From contig NZ_CAAJGM010000088.1 of assembly GCF_900996235.1 (NCBI RefSeq), forward strand, positions 102,450-166,449: DNA of 64,000 bases, in the 5' to 3' direction. Below are positions 39,639 through 49,437 of this stretch, in pieces. The notes below the pieces were generated by a model. That model searched no databases, had not been told where the DNA came from, and saw only the letters and a program-made list of their open reading frames with translations. Position numbers and translations under genes: made by a program. This stretch comes from Paraburkholderia sp. BCC1885. GTDB lineage: Bacteria > Pseudomonadota > Gammaproteobacteria > Burkholderiales > Burkholderiaceae. The first letter of the stretch is position 1, and the number at the start of each line of letters is the position of its first letter.

Positions 39639-40020
39639 TTTCGATGTCTCTCTGACGAATTGATACGTGGGCGCTGCCCCAAAAGCACCTTCATCTGCTT
39701 GCAATGAGGCCCAGAATACGACCCTACACCACTGGCGCGTGCGCCGGTCGGGGGAATAGCGGGGGTAAATTGTGCCAGATTAGGCTATACGACGGGCAGG
39801 AAGGTCAATTTGCCGCGATGAAACGCGCGTTAGGGCGATGTAAGTGTTCACGGAGAACCCCGCGCTTTAGAGCCGGCCGGCCCGGCGGGTTTGCCGCCGG
39901 CCTTAGCTTTCCCGTGGCTTTGGATCGTTGTATAAGTTGGTAACCAGCGGCGCGCGGGTCGCCGAAAATGGAAGACTCGCCTTCCCAGCAACGCAACTTT
40001 TAACGCCAGAGCCACGACAG
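39639..40020. other. Divergent spacer between wspA and an aspartoacylase-family gene
   Basis: About 380 bases with no plausible gene. It must hold the wsp operon promoter on the minus strand. TTGACC occurs on that strand near 39810, but the spacing to the nearest TATA-like box (13 or 20 bases) is wrong for a sigma70 promoter. No palindrome stands out. Confidence 0.45.
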
Positions 40021-41040
40021 ATGACCCGAGACACGCAAGCCGTCAATCCGATCCGCAGTGAAATCGATCTGGATGCGGACGGCAAACAGACCGGCTACCT
40101 GAGGCTGCCGCATTCGGTGCATCGCTCCGCGTATGGCTGGATTCCGATTCCGATTGCTTCGATCCGCAACGGCGACGGTCCGGTCATGCTCGTCATGGCG
40201 GGCAATCACGGTGACGAATACGAGGGACAGGTGCTGGTTTCGCAACTGATCCGCGAAATCGAGCCGCAGATGTTGCGCGGACAACTGATTCTGCTGCCCA
40301 TGGCCAATTTCCCCGCGGCTGAAGCGGGGTTGCGCACCTCGCCGCTCGACGGCGGCAATCTGAACCGCACCTTTCCAGGCAATCCGGCCGGCTCGCCCAC
40401 TGAAATGATCGCGGACTACATCGAGCATGCGTTGCTCTCGCGTGCGGACTACCTGATCGATCTGCATTCCGGCGGCAGTTCCCTGCTGTACCACGGCGCA
40501 AACATGCTGGCGATCGAGCCGCGCGACGCCGACGAAGACGCACGCCTGCGTGCGCTGCTCGCGGCGTTCGGTTTGCCGAAGGCGTTTCTGCATCCCGAGA
40601 ACCCGGTCCATTCGGCTACCGCGGCGCGGCGCCAAGGGGCGCTTTCGATCCTGACCGAACTGGGTGGCGGCGGGACGGTGCAGGCAAAGCTGCTCAGCGA
40701 GGCGCGCCAGGGGCTGCTGCATGTGCTGGGTTTTATCGGCCTGCTGCGGGGTGAGCTGGTGCCGGATAGCGCGCCGGGTCAAACCCGTTTCATGCACGTG
40801 TCAGGGTCGCGGCACTATGTCTATGCCTATGAGCGCGGCCTGTATGAGCCGTTGGTGGAGATGGGCGAACACGTGGTGGCGGGGCAAGCGGCCGCGCGGA
40901 TTCATTTCCCCGAGACGCCGCTGCGCGAGCCCGTCACGCTGCATTTCGCCGGCGCAGGGGAGGTGGTATGCAAACGCGTGCCGGCGATGGTGCAGCGGGG
41001 CGACTGCATTTATCATCTGGCCGAAGCTGTGGGCGAATAG
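40021..41040 (+). CDS. Succinylglutamate desuccinylase/aspartoacylase family deacylase
   Basis: A 339-residue zinc-dependent amidohydrolase of the M14-like AstE/aspartoacylase family. Zinc ligands are visible as His and Glu in AGNHGDEYEG and the His in LIDLHSGG. The GNLNRTFPG and the ILTELGGGG motif with its likely catalytic Glu are also present. Relatives include the N-acetyl-diaminobutyrate deacetylase DoeB of ectoine breakdown, but no ectoine genes are nearby. A biotinyl-like beta domain ends the protein. The start ATG is preferred over the one at 39928, which lies in non-coding DNA. Confidence 0.92.
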   Translation: MTRDTQAVNPIRSEIDLDADGKQTGYLRLPHSVHRSAYGWIPIPIASIRNGDGPVMLVMAGNHGDEYEGQVLVSQLIREIEPQMLRGQLILLPMANFPAAEAGLRTSPLDGGNLNRTFPGNPAGSPTEMIADYIEHALLSRADYLIDLHSGGSSLLYHGANMLAIEPRDADEDARLRALLAAFGLPKAFLHPENPVHSATAARRQGALSILTELGGGGTVQAKLLSEARQGLLHVLGFIGLLRGELVPDSAPGQTRFMHVSGSRHYVYAYERGLYEPLVEMGEHVVAGQAAARIHFPETPLREPVTLHFAGAGEVVCKRVPAMVQRGDCIYHLAEAVGE

Positions 41041-41108
41041 AGCGGCAATCGATTCGTGATCCTGATGGATCATTCTGGATTAGCCAATCCCCAATCGCCC
41101 CAAGGCAG

Positions 41109-41144
41109 AAGGGCGGCTACCGTCTGGCAACGGCAACCGCCCTT
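41109..41144. terminator. Hairpin between converging genes, probable terminator
   Basis: AAGGGCGG (41109-41116) pairs with CCGCCCTT (41137-41144), and inner CCG/CGG bases extend the stem. It lies between the aspartoacylase gene (ending 41040) and metQ-like gene (ending 41214), which converge. The following T-run is only three bases long, so termination would be weak or factor-aided. Confidence 0.5.
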
Positions 41145-41213
41145 TGACCGGCGCCCCACGCGGTGATGCATCACAAGCGGGCGCGGTTCGATCACATACT
41201 TAGCTTGCCGAAC

Positions 41214-42038
41214 TCAATGGCTGGCCTCGTTCCACGCCGGCAGCGTCGCACCGTGGTAGACGCTGAGAATTTCCGCGGCCACGTTAGGCTGCTGATAACT
41301 TTGCACCAGTGCGTGAACCCACGGTGCGTTCGCGTCCTTGGCGTTGACCGCGAGGAAGTTGCGATACGGATTGCCCGTCACCTGTTCCTGGGCGATACGT
41401 TCCTGCGGAATCTTGATGCCGGCCTTGACGGCCCAGTCCGTGTTGATCACGGCGGCATCCACGTCGCCGATCGCGCGGCCCACGATGCCGGCGTCGAGTT
41501 CCTTGATATGAATGTGCTTAGGATTGCTGTCGATATCGCGCGCGGTCGGCAGCAGGCCGACGGCCGCGCGCAGCGCGATCAGATGCAGGGCTTGCAGCAA
41601 CAGCAGCGAGCGTCCTTCGTTACTCGGATCGTTCGGCACGGCAATGGTGGCGCCGTCCGGCAGATCGGCAACCGACTTTACCTTGCGCGAATACAGGCCA
41701 ATCGGCTGCACATACGTGAAGCCCACCGGCACGATCGTATAGCCGCGCGCCTTGATCTGCGCATCGAGATACGGTTTGTGCTGGAACGAGTTGGCATCCA
41801 GATCGTGTTCCGAAAGCGCCTCGTTGGGTTGCGTGTAGTCGGAGAACGTCGTGATCTTGATGGTGAGACCCTGCTTGGCCGCATTCGCGGCGACGACGCG
41901 CCACACGTCCTCATCCTCGCCGGACATGATGCCGACGCGCAGCGTTTGGGGCGCCGCCAGCGAAAGTTGCGAGGCGGCGACACCCAGGCCGAACACGACG
42001 GTGGCCAGCGCGGTTTTCAGCAGGTTTCTTTTATTCAT
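41214..42038 (-). CDS. MetQ/NlpA family substrate-binding protein
   Basis: A 274-residue periplasmic binding protein of the methionine ABC transporter family. A signal peptide (MNKRNLLKTALATVVFGLGV, cut near residue 29) lacks the lipobox cysteine usual for MetQ. The mature chain has LRVGIMSGEDEDVW, DLDANSFQHKPYLDAQ and GATIAVPNDPSNEGRSL. The matching MetN/MetI genes are not here, so it is an orphan. It is divergent from the SfnB-type operon, and both probably serve sulfur supply. The ligand could be methionine or another organosulfur compound. Confidence 0.93.
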   Translation of the reverse strand: MNKRNLLKTALATVVFGLGVAASQLSLAAPQTLRVGIMSGEDEDVWRVVAANAAKQGLTIKITTFSDYTQPNEALSEHDLDANSFQHKPYLDAQIKARGYTIVPVGFTYVQPIGLYSRKVKSVADLPDGATIAVPNDPSNEGRSLLLLQALHLIALRAAVGLLPTARDIDSNPKHIHIKELDAGIVGRAIGDVDAAVINTDWAVKAGIKIPQERIAQEQVTGNPYRNFLAVNAKDANAPWVHALVQSYQQPNVAAEILSVYHGATLPAWNEASH

Positions 42039-42401
42039 GAGACGCAGTAGTCATGTGGTTGATGATGGCCGCATGCTATGTAAGGAAGCGGCCTGCTGGC
42101 AAATATTTTTCCGTGCGTTACTAAATCCACTGCGGCATATATGAAAAGCGCGGGCTTCATGCAGGCCTCAATCACGCCTCAACCAGGCGTCACCCAAGCC
42201 TCACCCAGGCATTACGCCGCCGGAAAATCGTAAATCCTCATAAGCAAGTTCCAATTCGATAGTAGGCGTGACGAGCCTCGCCTGTTCCAATACATGATTC
42301 AACCTGTTCGCCACAAGCGTTACGCAGGCTGTGCGCGTCCCGTCGAAAAGGGGTTGAAGCGCTGCGAGCGGATGGGTGTCCACTTTGTCTGTACGAATGC
42401 C
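42039..42401. other. Divergent regulatory spacer before the sfnB-type operon
   Basis: 363 bases between the MetQ-like gene (minus) and the first SfnB-type gene (plus). It holds four tandem 11-base repeats (42165-42208), listed separately. It is otherwise AT-richer than the genes. No sigma54-like TGGCAC-N5-TTGC sequence was found. The frame at 42294 that enlarges the next gene is probably untranslated. Confidence 0.5.
42165..42208. repeat. Four tandem 11-base repeats (iteron-like)
   Basis: Units GCCTCAATCAC, GCCTCAACCAG, GCGTCACCCAA and GCCTCACCCAG follow each other without gaps, with consensus GCCTCAMCCAG. A weaker fifth unit follows. Eleven bases is close to one DNA turn, so a protein could bind the same face in each unit. 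They lie in the spacer between the MetQ-like and SfnB-type genes, about 200 bases before the latter. Confidence 0.75.
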
Positions 42402-43655
42402 ATGTCCACTCCCGAATCCCCTGCCGTCACGGCACGTCTACCGCGTCGTCCCGATCCCGCCCGCGTGCGCCGCATCGCCGACGATGCACAAGCGCTGGAG
42501 GTTGCGCGTGCTCTCGCTGAAGGCTTTGCCACAGGCGCGGCCGAACGCGACCGTCAACGGCGTTTGCCTTGGGCTGAACTGGATCTATGGTCGGAAAGCG
42601 GCCTCGGCGCGATCACGGTGCCGCGCGAATACGGCGGTGCCGATGTTTCCTATGCGACGCTGGCCGAGGTCTTCGTGATCCTGTGCGCGGCGGATCCTGC
42701 TTTGGGGCAGATTCCGCAGAATCACTTCGGCGTGCTGGGCCTGCTGCGCGAGATCGGCACGCCGCAGCAGAAAGCGCGCCTGTACGGCGAGGTGCTGGCG
42801 GGTCACCGGCTCGGCAATGCAGGGCCGGAGCGCCGTTCGGCGAGCGCCAAAACCATCCTGCAGGGCACCACGCGGCTCACCACGACGCCCGCGGGCTTGC
42901 GTCTCGACGGTCAACGTTTTTATTCGACCGGTGCATTGTTCGCGCATCGTGTGCCGGCCCGCGCCACGGACGACGAAGGACGCGCCGTGCAGGTCTGGGT
43001 GCCGCGCGAAGCGCCGGGCCTGACGGTGGTGGACGACTGGAGTTCGTTCGGACAACGTACCACGGCGAGCGGCACGGTGACGTTCGAAAACGTATCGGTC
43101 GATCCGCAGGACGTGCTGCCGATCTGGCAACTCGCGGATCGTCCAGGCCTGTTTGGTCCCACCTCGCAACTGATTCAGGCCGCAATCGACCAGGGTATTG
43201 CCGAGGCCGCCGTGGCCGACACGCTCGCCTTCGTGCGCGAACGTGCGCGTCCGTGGGTCGATTCCGGCCTCGAGCACGCGACGGACGATCCGTACATCAT
43301 CGCCGACGTCGGCCGTCTGCAGATCGATCTGCATGCCGCGCACGAGGTTTTGCAGGAGGCTGGGCAGACGCTCGATGCAATCGCCGCCGCATCATCCATC
43401 GATGCCGACGCCAGCGCGCGCGCTTCCGTCGCCGTGGCCGAAGCCAAGATCCTGACCACTCGCATTGCGCTCGAGGCGAGCGAAAAACTCTTCGAGCTGG
43501 CCGGTTCGTCCGCGACGCGCGCAGCGCATAACCTCGACCGTCACTGGCGCAACGCCCGCACGCATACGCTGCACGATCCGGTGCGCTGGAAGCTGCATCT
43601 GCTCGGCAACTATCACCTGAATCACGTGCTGCCCGCGCGTCATTCGTGGAACTGA
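42402..43655 (+). CDS. sfnB: SfnB-type flavin-dependent oxidoreductase, copy 1
   Basis: A 417-residue acyl-CoA-dehydrogenase-fold protein of the SfnB/DszC-like subgroup, whose members use FMNH2 to oxidise organosulfur compounds during sulfur starvation. Typical motifs are LGAITVPREYGGADVSYAT, DPALGQIPQNHFGVLGLLRE and the C-terminal WRNARTHTLHDPVRWKLH. It lacks the acyl-CoA dehydrogenase catalytic glutamate pattern, as expected for a monooxygenase. The ATG at 42402 is the start; upstream residues of the longer frame look non-coding. A second copy follows after four bases. Confidence 0.9.
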   Translation: MSTPESPAVTARLPRRPDPARVRRIADDAQALEVARALAEGFATGAAERDRQRRLPWAELDLWSESGLGAITVPREYGGADVSYATLAEVFVILCAADPALGQIPQNHFGVLGLLREIGTPQQKARLYGEVLAGHRLGNAGPERRSASAKTILQGTTRLTTTPAGLRLDGQRFYSTGALFAHRVPARATDDEGRAVQVWVPREAPGLTVVDDWSSFGQRTTASGTVTFENVSVDPQDVLPIWQLADRPGLFGPTSQLIQAAIDQGIAEAAVADTLAFVRERARPWVDSGLEHATDDPYIIADVGRLQIDLHAAHEVLQEAGQTLDAIAAASSIDADASARASVAVAEAKILTTRIALEASEKLFELAGSSATRAAHNLDRHWRNARTHTLHDPVRWKLHLLGNYHLNHVLPARHSWN

Positions 43656-43659
43656 ACTT

Positions 43660-44925
43660 ATGACTCTCGATCTTTCCGTCGCAACACACGACACCGTGGG
43701 CGCGAAACATGCCTTGCCGCCCGAACTGAGCCCACCGGTCGAACCGGACCGGATCGCCGACGACGCACAGGCGCTGCTGGCAGCACGCCGTCTCGCCACG
43801 AAATTCGCTGCCGAAGCGGCGTTGCGCGATCGCGAACGACGCCTGCCGTGGGCCGAACTCGATGCATTCGTCGCAAGCGGCCTGTGGGGCATCACCGTGC
43901 CGCGCGAATTCGGTGGCGCGGGCGTGCGCAACGGCACGCTCGCTGAAGTGACCGCGATCATCTCGGCGGCCGATGGCTCGCTCGGCCAGATTCCGCAAAA
44001 CCATTTCTACGCGCTGGAAGTGCTGCGCGTCGGCGGCAGCATCGAACAACAGCGGTTTTTCTATCAGCGCGTGCTGGCAGGCGAGCGCTTCGGCAATGCG
44101 CTGGCCGAGATCGGCCACAAGGATTTCAAGCGACGCACGCGGCTCACGCGCGGTGCGGATGGCTGGCATGTCGACGGCCGCAAGTTCTATTGCACGGGCG
44201 CGCTCTACGCCCACTGGATTCCGACGCTGGTCGTCGCGGAAGAACAGGGCCGCGATGTCACGTATCTGGCCTTCATTCCACGCGACACGCCGGGCGTGAC
44301 GGTCACGGACGACTGGGACGGCTTCGGCCAACGCGTCACCGGCAGCGGTTCGGTGCAGTTCGAGCAGGTACATGTCGAGCCGGAATGGGTTGTGCCGTTC
44401 CAGGTGTCGTTCGAGCGGGCCACCACGATCGGCCCGCTCGCGCAGATCATCCACGCTGCGATCGATCTCGGCCAGGCGCGCGGCGCGTTCGACGCCGCGC
44501 TGCAATTCGTGCGCGAGCGCTCGCGGCCATGGATCGACGCCAAGGTCGAACGCGCCGCCGACGACCCGCTGACCATCGCGCAGTTCGGCGACCTCGCGGT
44601 GCGGCTGCGCGCGGCGGAAGCCTTGTTGCGCCGCGCCGGCCGTTTCGTCGACGCCGCCCAGGCGGATTCCACCGAGCGCAGCGTGGCGCAGGCCTCGGTC
44701 GCAGTGGCCGAGGCGCGGGCCTTGACCACCACCGTGTCGCTCGACGCGGGCTCACGCCTGTTCGAGCTGGCCGGCACCGCCGCCACGCTGGACGGCCTCG
44801 GACTGGACCGCTTCTGGCGTAACGCGCGCACGCATACGCTGCATGACCCGGTGCGCTGGAAGTATCATGCGGTGGGTAACTTCTACCTCAACGACAAGCT
44901 GCCGCCCCGGCATGGAGCCTTGTAA
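43660..44925 (+). CDS. SfnB-type flavin-dependent oxidoreductase, copy 2
   Basis: A 421-residue paralogue of the preceding gene. The same signatures appear: WGITVPREFGGAGVRNGT, LGQIPQNHFYALEVLR and WRNARTHTLHDPVRWKYH. The copies differ in their N-terminal 30 residues and in many loops. They are therefore an old duplication, and perhaps they act on different sulfur compounds. It starts four bases after copy 1, and its stop overlaps the next ATG by one base (TAATG). The three genes are therefore one operon. Confidence 0.9.
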   Translation: MTLDLSVATHDTVGAKHALPPELSPPVEPDRIADDAQALLAARRLATKFAAEAALRDRERRLPWAELDAFVASGLWGITVPREFGGAGVRNGTLAEVTAIISAADGSLGQIPQNHFYALEVLRVGGSIEQQRFFYQRVLAGERFGNALAEIGHKDFKRRTRLTRGADGWHVDGRKFYCTGALYAHWIPTLVVAEEQGRDVTYLAFIPRDTPGVTVTDDWDGFGQRVTGSGSVQFEQVHVEPEWVVPFQVSFERATTIGPLAQIIHAAIDLGQARGAFDAALQFVRERSRPWIDAKVERAADDPLTIAQFGDLAVRLRAAEALLRRAGRFVDAAQADSTERSVAQASVAVAEARALTTTVSLDAGSRLFELAGTAATLDGLGLDRFWRNARTHTLHDPVRWKYHAVGNFYLNDKLPPRHGAL

Positions 44926-46295
44926 TGGCGAAGAAACAGATCCTGCTCAACGCATTCAACATGAATTGCGTCGGCCATATCAATCATGGCTTGTGGACGC
45001 ATCCACGCGACCGCTCGACGGATTACCGCCTCCTGCCGTACTGGACCAATCTGGCGCGCACGCTGGAACGCGGCCTGTTCGATGGCCTGTTTCTGGCCGA
45101 TATCGTCGGTGTCTACGACGTGTATCAGCACAACGTGGATGTCACGCTGCGCGAGTCGATCCAGTTGCCGGTCAACGATCCGACGCTGCTGGTGTCGGCC
45201 ATGGCCGCGGTGACGGAAAACCTCGGCTTCGGGGTCACCGTCAATCTCACTTACGAGCAGCCGTATCTGCTGGCACGCCGTTTCTCGACGCTCGATCATC
45301 TGACGCAGGGACGAATTGGCTGGAACATCGTGACCGGTTATCTCGACAGCGCGGCGCGTGCGATGGGCCTGAACGAGCAACTGCCGCACGACGAGCGTTA
45401 CGAACGGGCCGACGAATATCTCGACATTCTCTACAAGCTGTGGGAGGGCAGTTGGGAAGATGGCGCCGTGCTGCGCGACAAGATTGGCCGCGTGTTCGCG
45501 GACCCGGCCAAGGTGCATGAAGTGAAACACGCAGGGCGTTATTACAACGTCGAGGGCTACCACCTTGCTGAGCCGTCGCCGCAGCGCACGCCGGTGCTGT
45601 TCCAGGCCGGCAGTTCCGGACGCGGTCAGCGTTTCGCGGCGCGGCACGCCGAGTGCGTGTTCATCTCGCCGCCAAGCCGGGCGGTGGGCCGTGAAACGGT
45701 AAGAACCTTGCGCGAGCAACTGGTGCAGGCCGGGCGTCGTCCGGACGACGTCAAGATTTTCGTCGGCGCGGCCGTCGTGACCGGCGCCACCGAGGCCGAG
45801 GCACGCGAAAAATATGCGGACTATCTGCGTTACGCCAGCCGCGAGGCCGGACTTGCGCACTTCGCGGCCAGCACCGGCATCGACTACGCGCAATACGATC
45901 TCGACGAACCGGTGGACTATGCGCCCACCAATGCCATCGAATCGGCCACGCGGACCGCGAAGCAGCATGGCTGGACGCGTCGCAAGCTGCTGGAGATGTT
46001 CGAGCTCGGTGGCCGCTATCCGGCGATCGTCGGCACTGCTGCTCAGGTGGCGGACGAATTGCAGGCGTGGGTCGAGGAAGCCGGCGTCGACGGCTTCAAT
46101 CTGAGCCGCACTGTCGTGCCGGAGAGTTACGAGGACTTTATCGACTTCGTGGTGCCCGAATTGCAGAATCGTGGGCTGTACAAGACTGCATATGCTGAGG
46201 GATCCTTAAGAAACAAGCTCTTCAGCGAAGGTGATCAGTTACCCGCACGGCACGCGGCGGCGAGTTTCCGTCGCAAGACGGCGGAGACGGTGTAA
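44925..46295 (+). CDS. LLM-class flavin monooxygenase (NtaA/SnaA/DszA family)
   Basis: A 456-residue reduced-flavin-dependent monooxygenase with the bacterial-luciferase-like fold. Family motifs are FNMNCVGHINHGLWTHP, LFDGLFLADIVGVYDVY, FSTLDHLTQGRIGWNIVTGY and the C-terminal DGFNLSRTVVPESYEDF. Relatives cleave C-S or C-N bonds in sulfones, nitrilotriacetate or sulfonates. It needs FMNH2 from a reductase; the nitroreductase nearby is the only candidate here. It overlaps the second SfnB-type gene by one base. The natural substrate is unknown. Confidence 0.93.
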   Translation: MAKKQILLNAFNMNCVGHINHGLWTHPRDRSTDYRLLPYWTNLARTLERGLFDGLFLADIVGVYDVYQHNVDVTLRESIQLPVNDPTLLVSAMAAVTENLGFGVTVNLTYEQPYLLARRFSTLDHLTQGRIGWNIVTGYLDSAARAMGLNEQLPHDERYERADEYLDILYKLWEGSWEDGAVLRDKIGRVFADPAKVHEVKHAGRYYNVEGYHLAEPSPQRTPVLFQAGSSGRGQRFAARHAECVFISPPSRAVGRETVRTLREQLVQAGRRPDDVKIFVGAAVVTGATEAEAREKYADYLRYASREAGLAHFAASTGIDYAQYDLDEPVDYAPTNAIESATRTAKQHGWTRRKLLEMFELGGRYPAIVGTAAQVADELQAWVEEAGVDGFNLSRTVVPESYEDFIDFVVPELQNRGLYKTAYAEGSLRNKLFSEGDQLPARHAAASFRRKTAETV

Positions 46296-46320
46296 CTGGC
46301 TGATGAATTGCTGATAATAA

Positions 46321-46359
46321 CGGGGCTTTGCGCTCGCTTGGTGTTTTCGCAAGGCCCCG
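46321..46359. terminator. Strong hairpin between converging genes
   Basis: CGGGGCTTTGCG (46321-46332) pairs over 12 bases, with one G-U wobble, with CGCAAGGCCCCG (46348-46359) around a 15-base loop. It lies in the 84-base gap between the LLM monooxygenase gene and the nitroreductase gene, which converge. There is no long T-run on either side, but position and stem strength suggest transcription ends here. Confidence 0.6.
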
Positions 46360-46379
46360 GTTACGCATCTACGTCAACC

Positions 46380-46976
46380 TCAGAGGACCAGCCGGCCTTC
46401 TGCGGCAATCTCGGCCAGCGGCTTGCGCGGGCTTGGCACTTCACGGGCCCGCAGCGGCTCCGGCAGGGAGTTTTTATCGCCGGCACGGCCGATTGCCACA
46501 CCGGCTTCGATCGAATACGCGTCGGGCACAGCCAACCCCTGGCGAATCTTGTCGTGCTCGATACCCGCCATGCCATGCGCGTGCCATCCCGAGAGGCTGG
46601 CCTGCAGCGCGAGATAAGCCCATGCCGCGCCGCTATCGAACGAGTGGGTCGTCGCAGGCACTTCCGCAGTGCCACCAGGCGGCGTAAAGGTGTTCTTCGA
46701 CAGCACGATCACAATGGCCGCCGAATGTTGTGCCCAGCTCCGGTTGAACTCGTTGAGGAAGCCGAGAAATTGCGTCCAATGCTCCGTGTCGCGGCGCGCA
46801 TAGGCGAAGCGCCACGGCTGCGAGTTGTAGGAGGAGGGCGCCCAGCGCGCTGCTTCAAAAAACGTCAAAAGCGTGGCTTCAGGAATGGTCTCCTGCGTAA
46901 AGGCGCGCGGCGACCAGCGGTTGAGAAAGCTCACGTCGATCGGGTGGTCCGCGGTACGGTTGTTCGATGTGGTCAT
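46380..46976 (-). CDS. Nitroreductase family protein
   Basis: A 198-residue FMN-binding reductase. It opens with an R-WSPRAF motif typical of the family and has FFEAARWAPSSYNSQPWRF for FMN and substrate contact. A GAAWAYLALQASLSGWHAHG stretch lies mid-protein. Such proteins reduce nitro compounds or quinones with NAD(P)H, and some reduce free flavin. It sits between the monooxygenase operon and groEL, so supplying FMNH2 is a possible role. It is read opposite to that operon. Confidence 0.9.
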   Translation of the reverse strand: MTTSNNRTADHPIDVSFLNRWSPRAFTQETIPEATLLTFFEAARWAPSSYNSQPWRFAYARRDTEHWTQFLGFLNEFNRSWAQHSAAIVIVLSKNTFTPPGGTAEVPATTHSFDSGAAWAYLALQASLSGWHAHGMAGIEHDKIRQGLAVPDAYSIEAGVAIGRAGDKNSLPEPLRAREVPSPRKPLAEIAAEGRLVL

Positions 46977-47217
46977 GGCTCTGTCCAGAAAGTGACGAAA
47001 GCTGGCTGGCGACAGCGGCCCTGCCGCGGTCTGCGATTGCCTCAGCCAGCACCCGGTTGTTCATTCAAGCGCCGTGTGAGGCGCCAGTAAGCAGTTATAG
47101 ACGATTTGGCGCGGTTCGATGTGATCATGCCCGCGCGAGGCGGGCATGATCGTCCTTGCGGGCCGCTGGATCGGCGGCGCATGCGGCGCGTGTGCACTAC
47201 GCGCGAGGCTGCGGCGC

Positions 47218-48873
<1,656 letters not shown>

Positions 48874-49164
48874 TTATTGATGAACGACGGCGACGATGTC
48901 TTCTTCGCGCAACACGAGCAGGTCCGTGCCGTCGACCTTGACTTGCTGGCCCGCATACTTGCCGAACAGCACGCGCTCGCCGACCTTCAGGTCCGGCTCG
49001 ATACGTTTGCCATCGCCGTCGCGCTTGCCGGGGCCGACAGCGAGCACTTCGCCCTGGTCCGGTTTTTCGGCGGCGCTTTCGGGAATCACGATGCCCGAGG
49101 CGGTTTTCGTCTCCTGATCGAGACGTTTGACGATGACGCGATCATGCAAAGGACGTAGGCTCAT
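48874..49164 (-). CDS. groES: Co-chaperonin GroES
   Basis: A 96-residue subunit of the seven-fold lid of the GroEL chamber. The N-terminus [18 protein letters not shown], the mobile loop ([20 protein letters not shown]) and [15 protein letters not shown] are all family-typical. The loop with GIVIP is the GroEL-binding part. It is the first gene of the groES-groEL operon, read from a sigma70-like promoter overlapped downstream by a CIRCE element. Confidence 0.96.
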   Translation of the reverse strand: MSLRPLHDRVIVKRLDQETKTASGIVIPESAAEKPDQGEVLAVGPGKRDGDGKRIEPDLKVGERVLFGKYAGQQVKVDGTDLLVLREEDIVAVVHQ

Positions 49165-49186
49165 TTAGACTTTCCTGCAGAGGGAT

Positions 49187-49213
49187 TTGGCACTCTTCGC
49201 TGGCGAGTGCTGA
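49187..49213 (-). promoter_or_regulatory. CIRCE element (HrcA operator)
   Basis: TTGGCACTC (49187-49195), a 9-base spacer, then GAGTGCTGA (49205-49213). The CIRCE consensus is TTAGCACTC-N9-GAGTGCTAA; each arm differs at one position and the spacer is exact. It lies between the -10 box and the groES start, so bound HrcA would block transcription until heat shock removes it. No hrcA gene is in the window. Confidence 0.9.
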
Positions 49214-49222
49214 CCATGATCG

Positions 49223-49252
49223 AGTATAAGAACGGGCTACGGAGTGCTCCAA
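49223..49252 (-). promoter_or_regulatory. Sigma70-like promoter of groES-groEL
   Basis: On the minus strand TTGGAG (49252-49247) and TATACT (49228-49223) are 18 bases apart, close to the sigma70 consensus. The CIRCE element begins ten bases downstream. No sigma32-type CTTGAA-N14-CCCCAT sequence is visible, so heat control would depend on HrcA alone. Confidence 0.65.
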
Positions 49253-49437
49253 TAACGAATCCTCAAATGCTTATCCGCGTTTTGCTGTTTAGGTTATGGA
49301 CCACACTGCAAATTCCCGCCCGAAGGAGCACGGCTAGCCGCCCCGTACAGATTTGCATATATGAATTTGTCGTTTTGCCAATGCGCCGCGCGTGGCTACC
49401 ATGCAACGCTTGAGCTACTCGCGCGAAACCCGTCATC

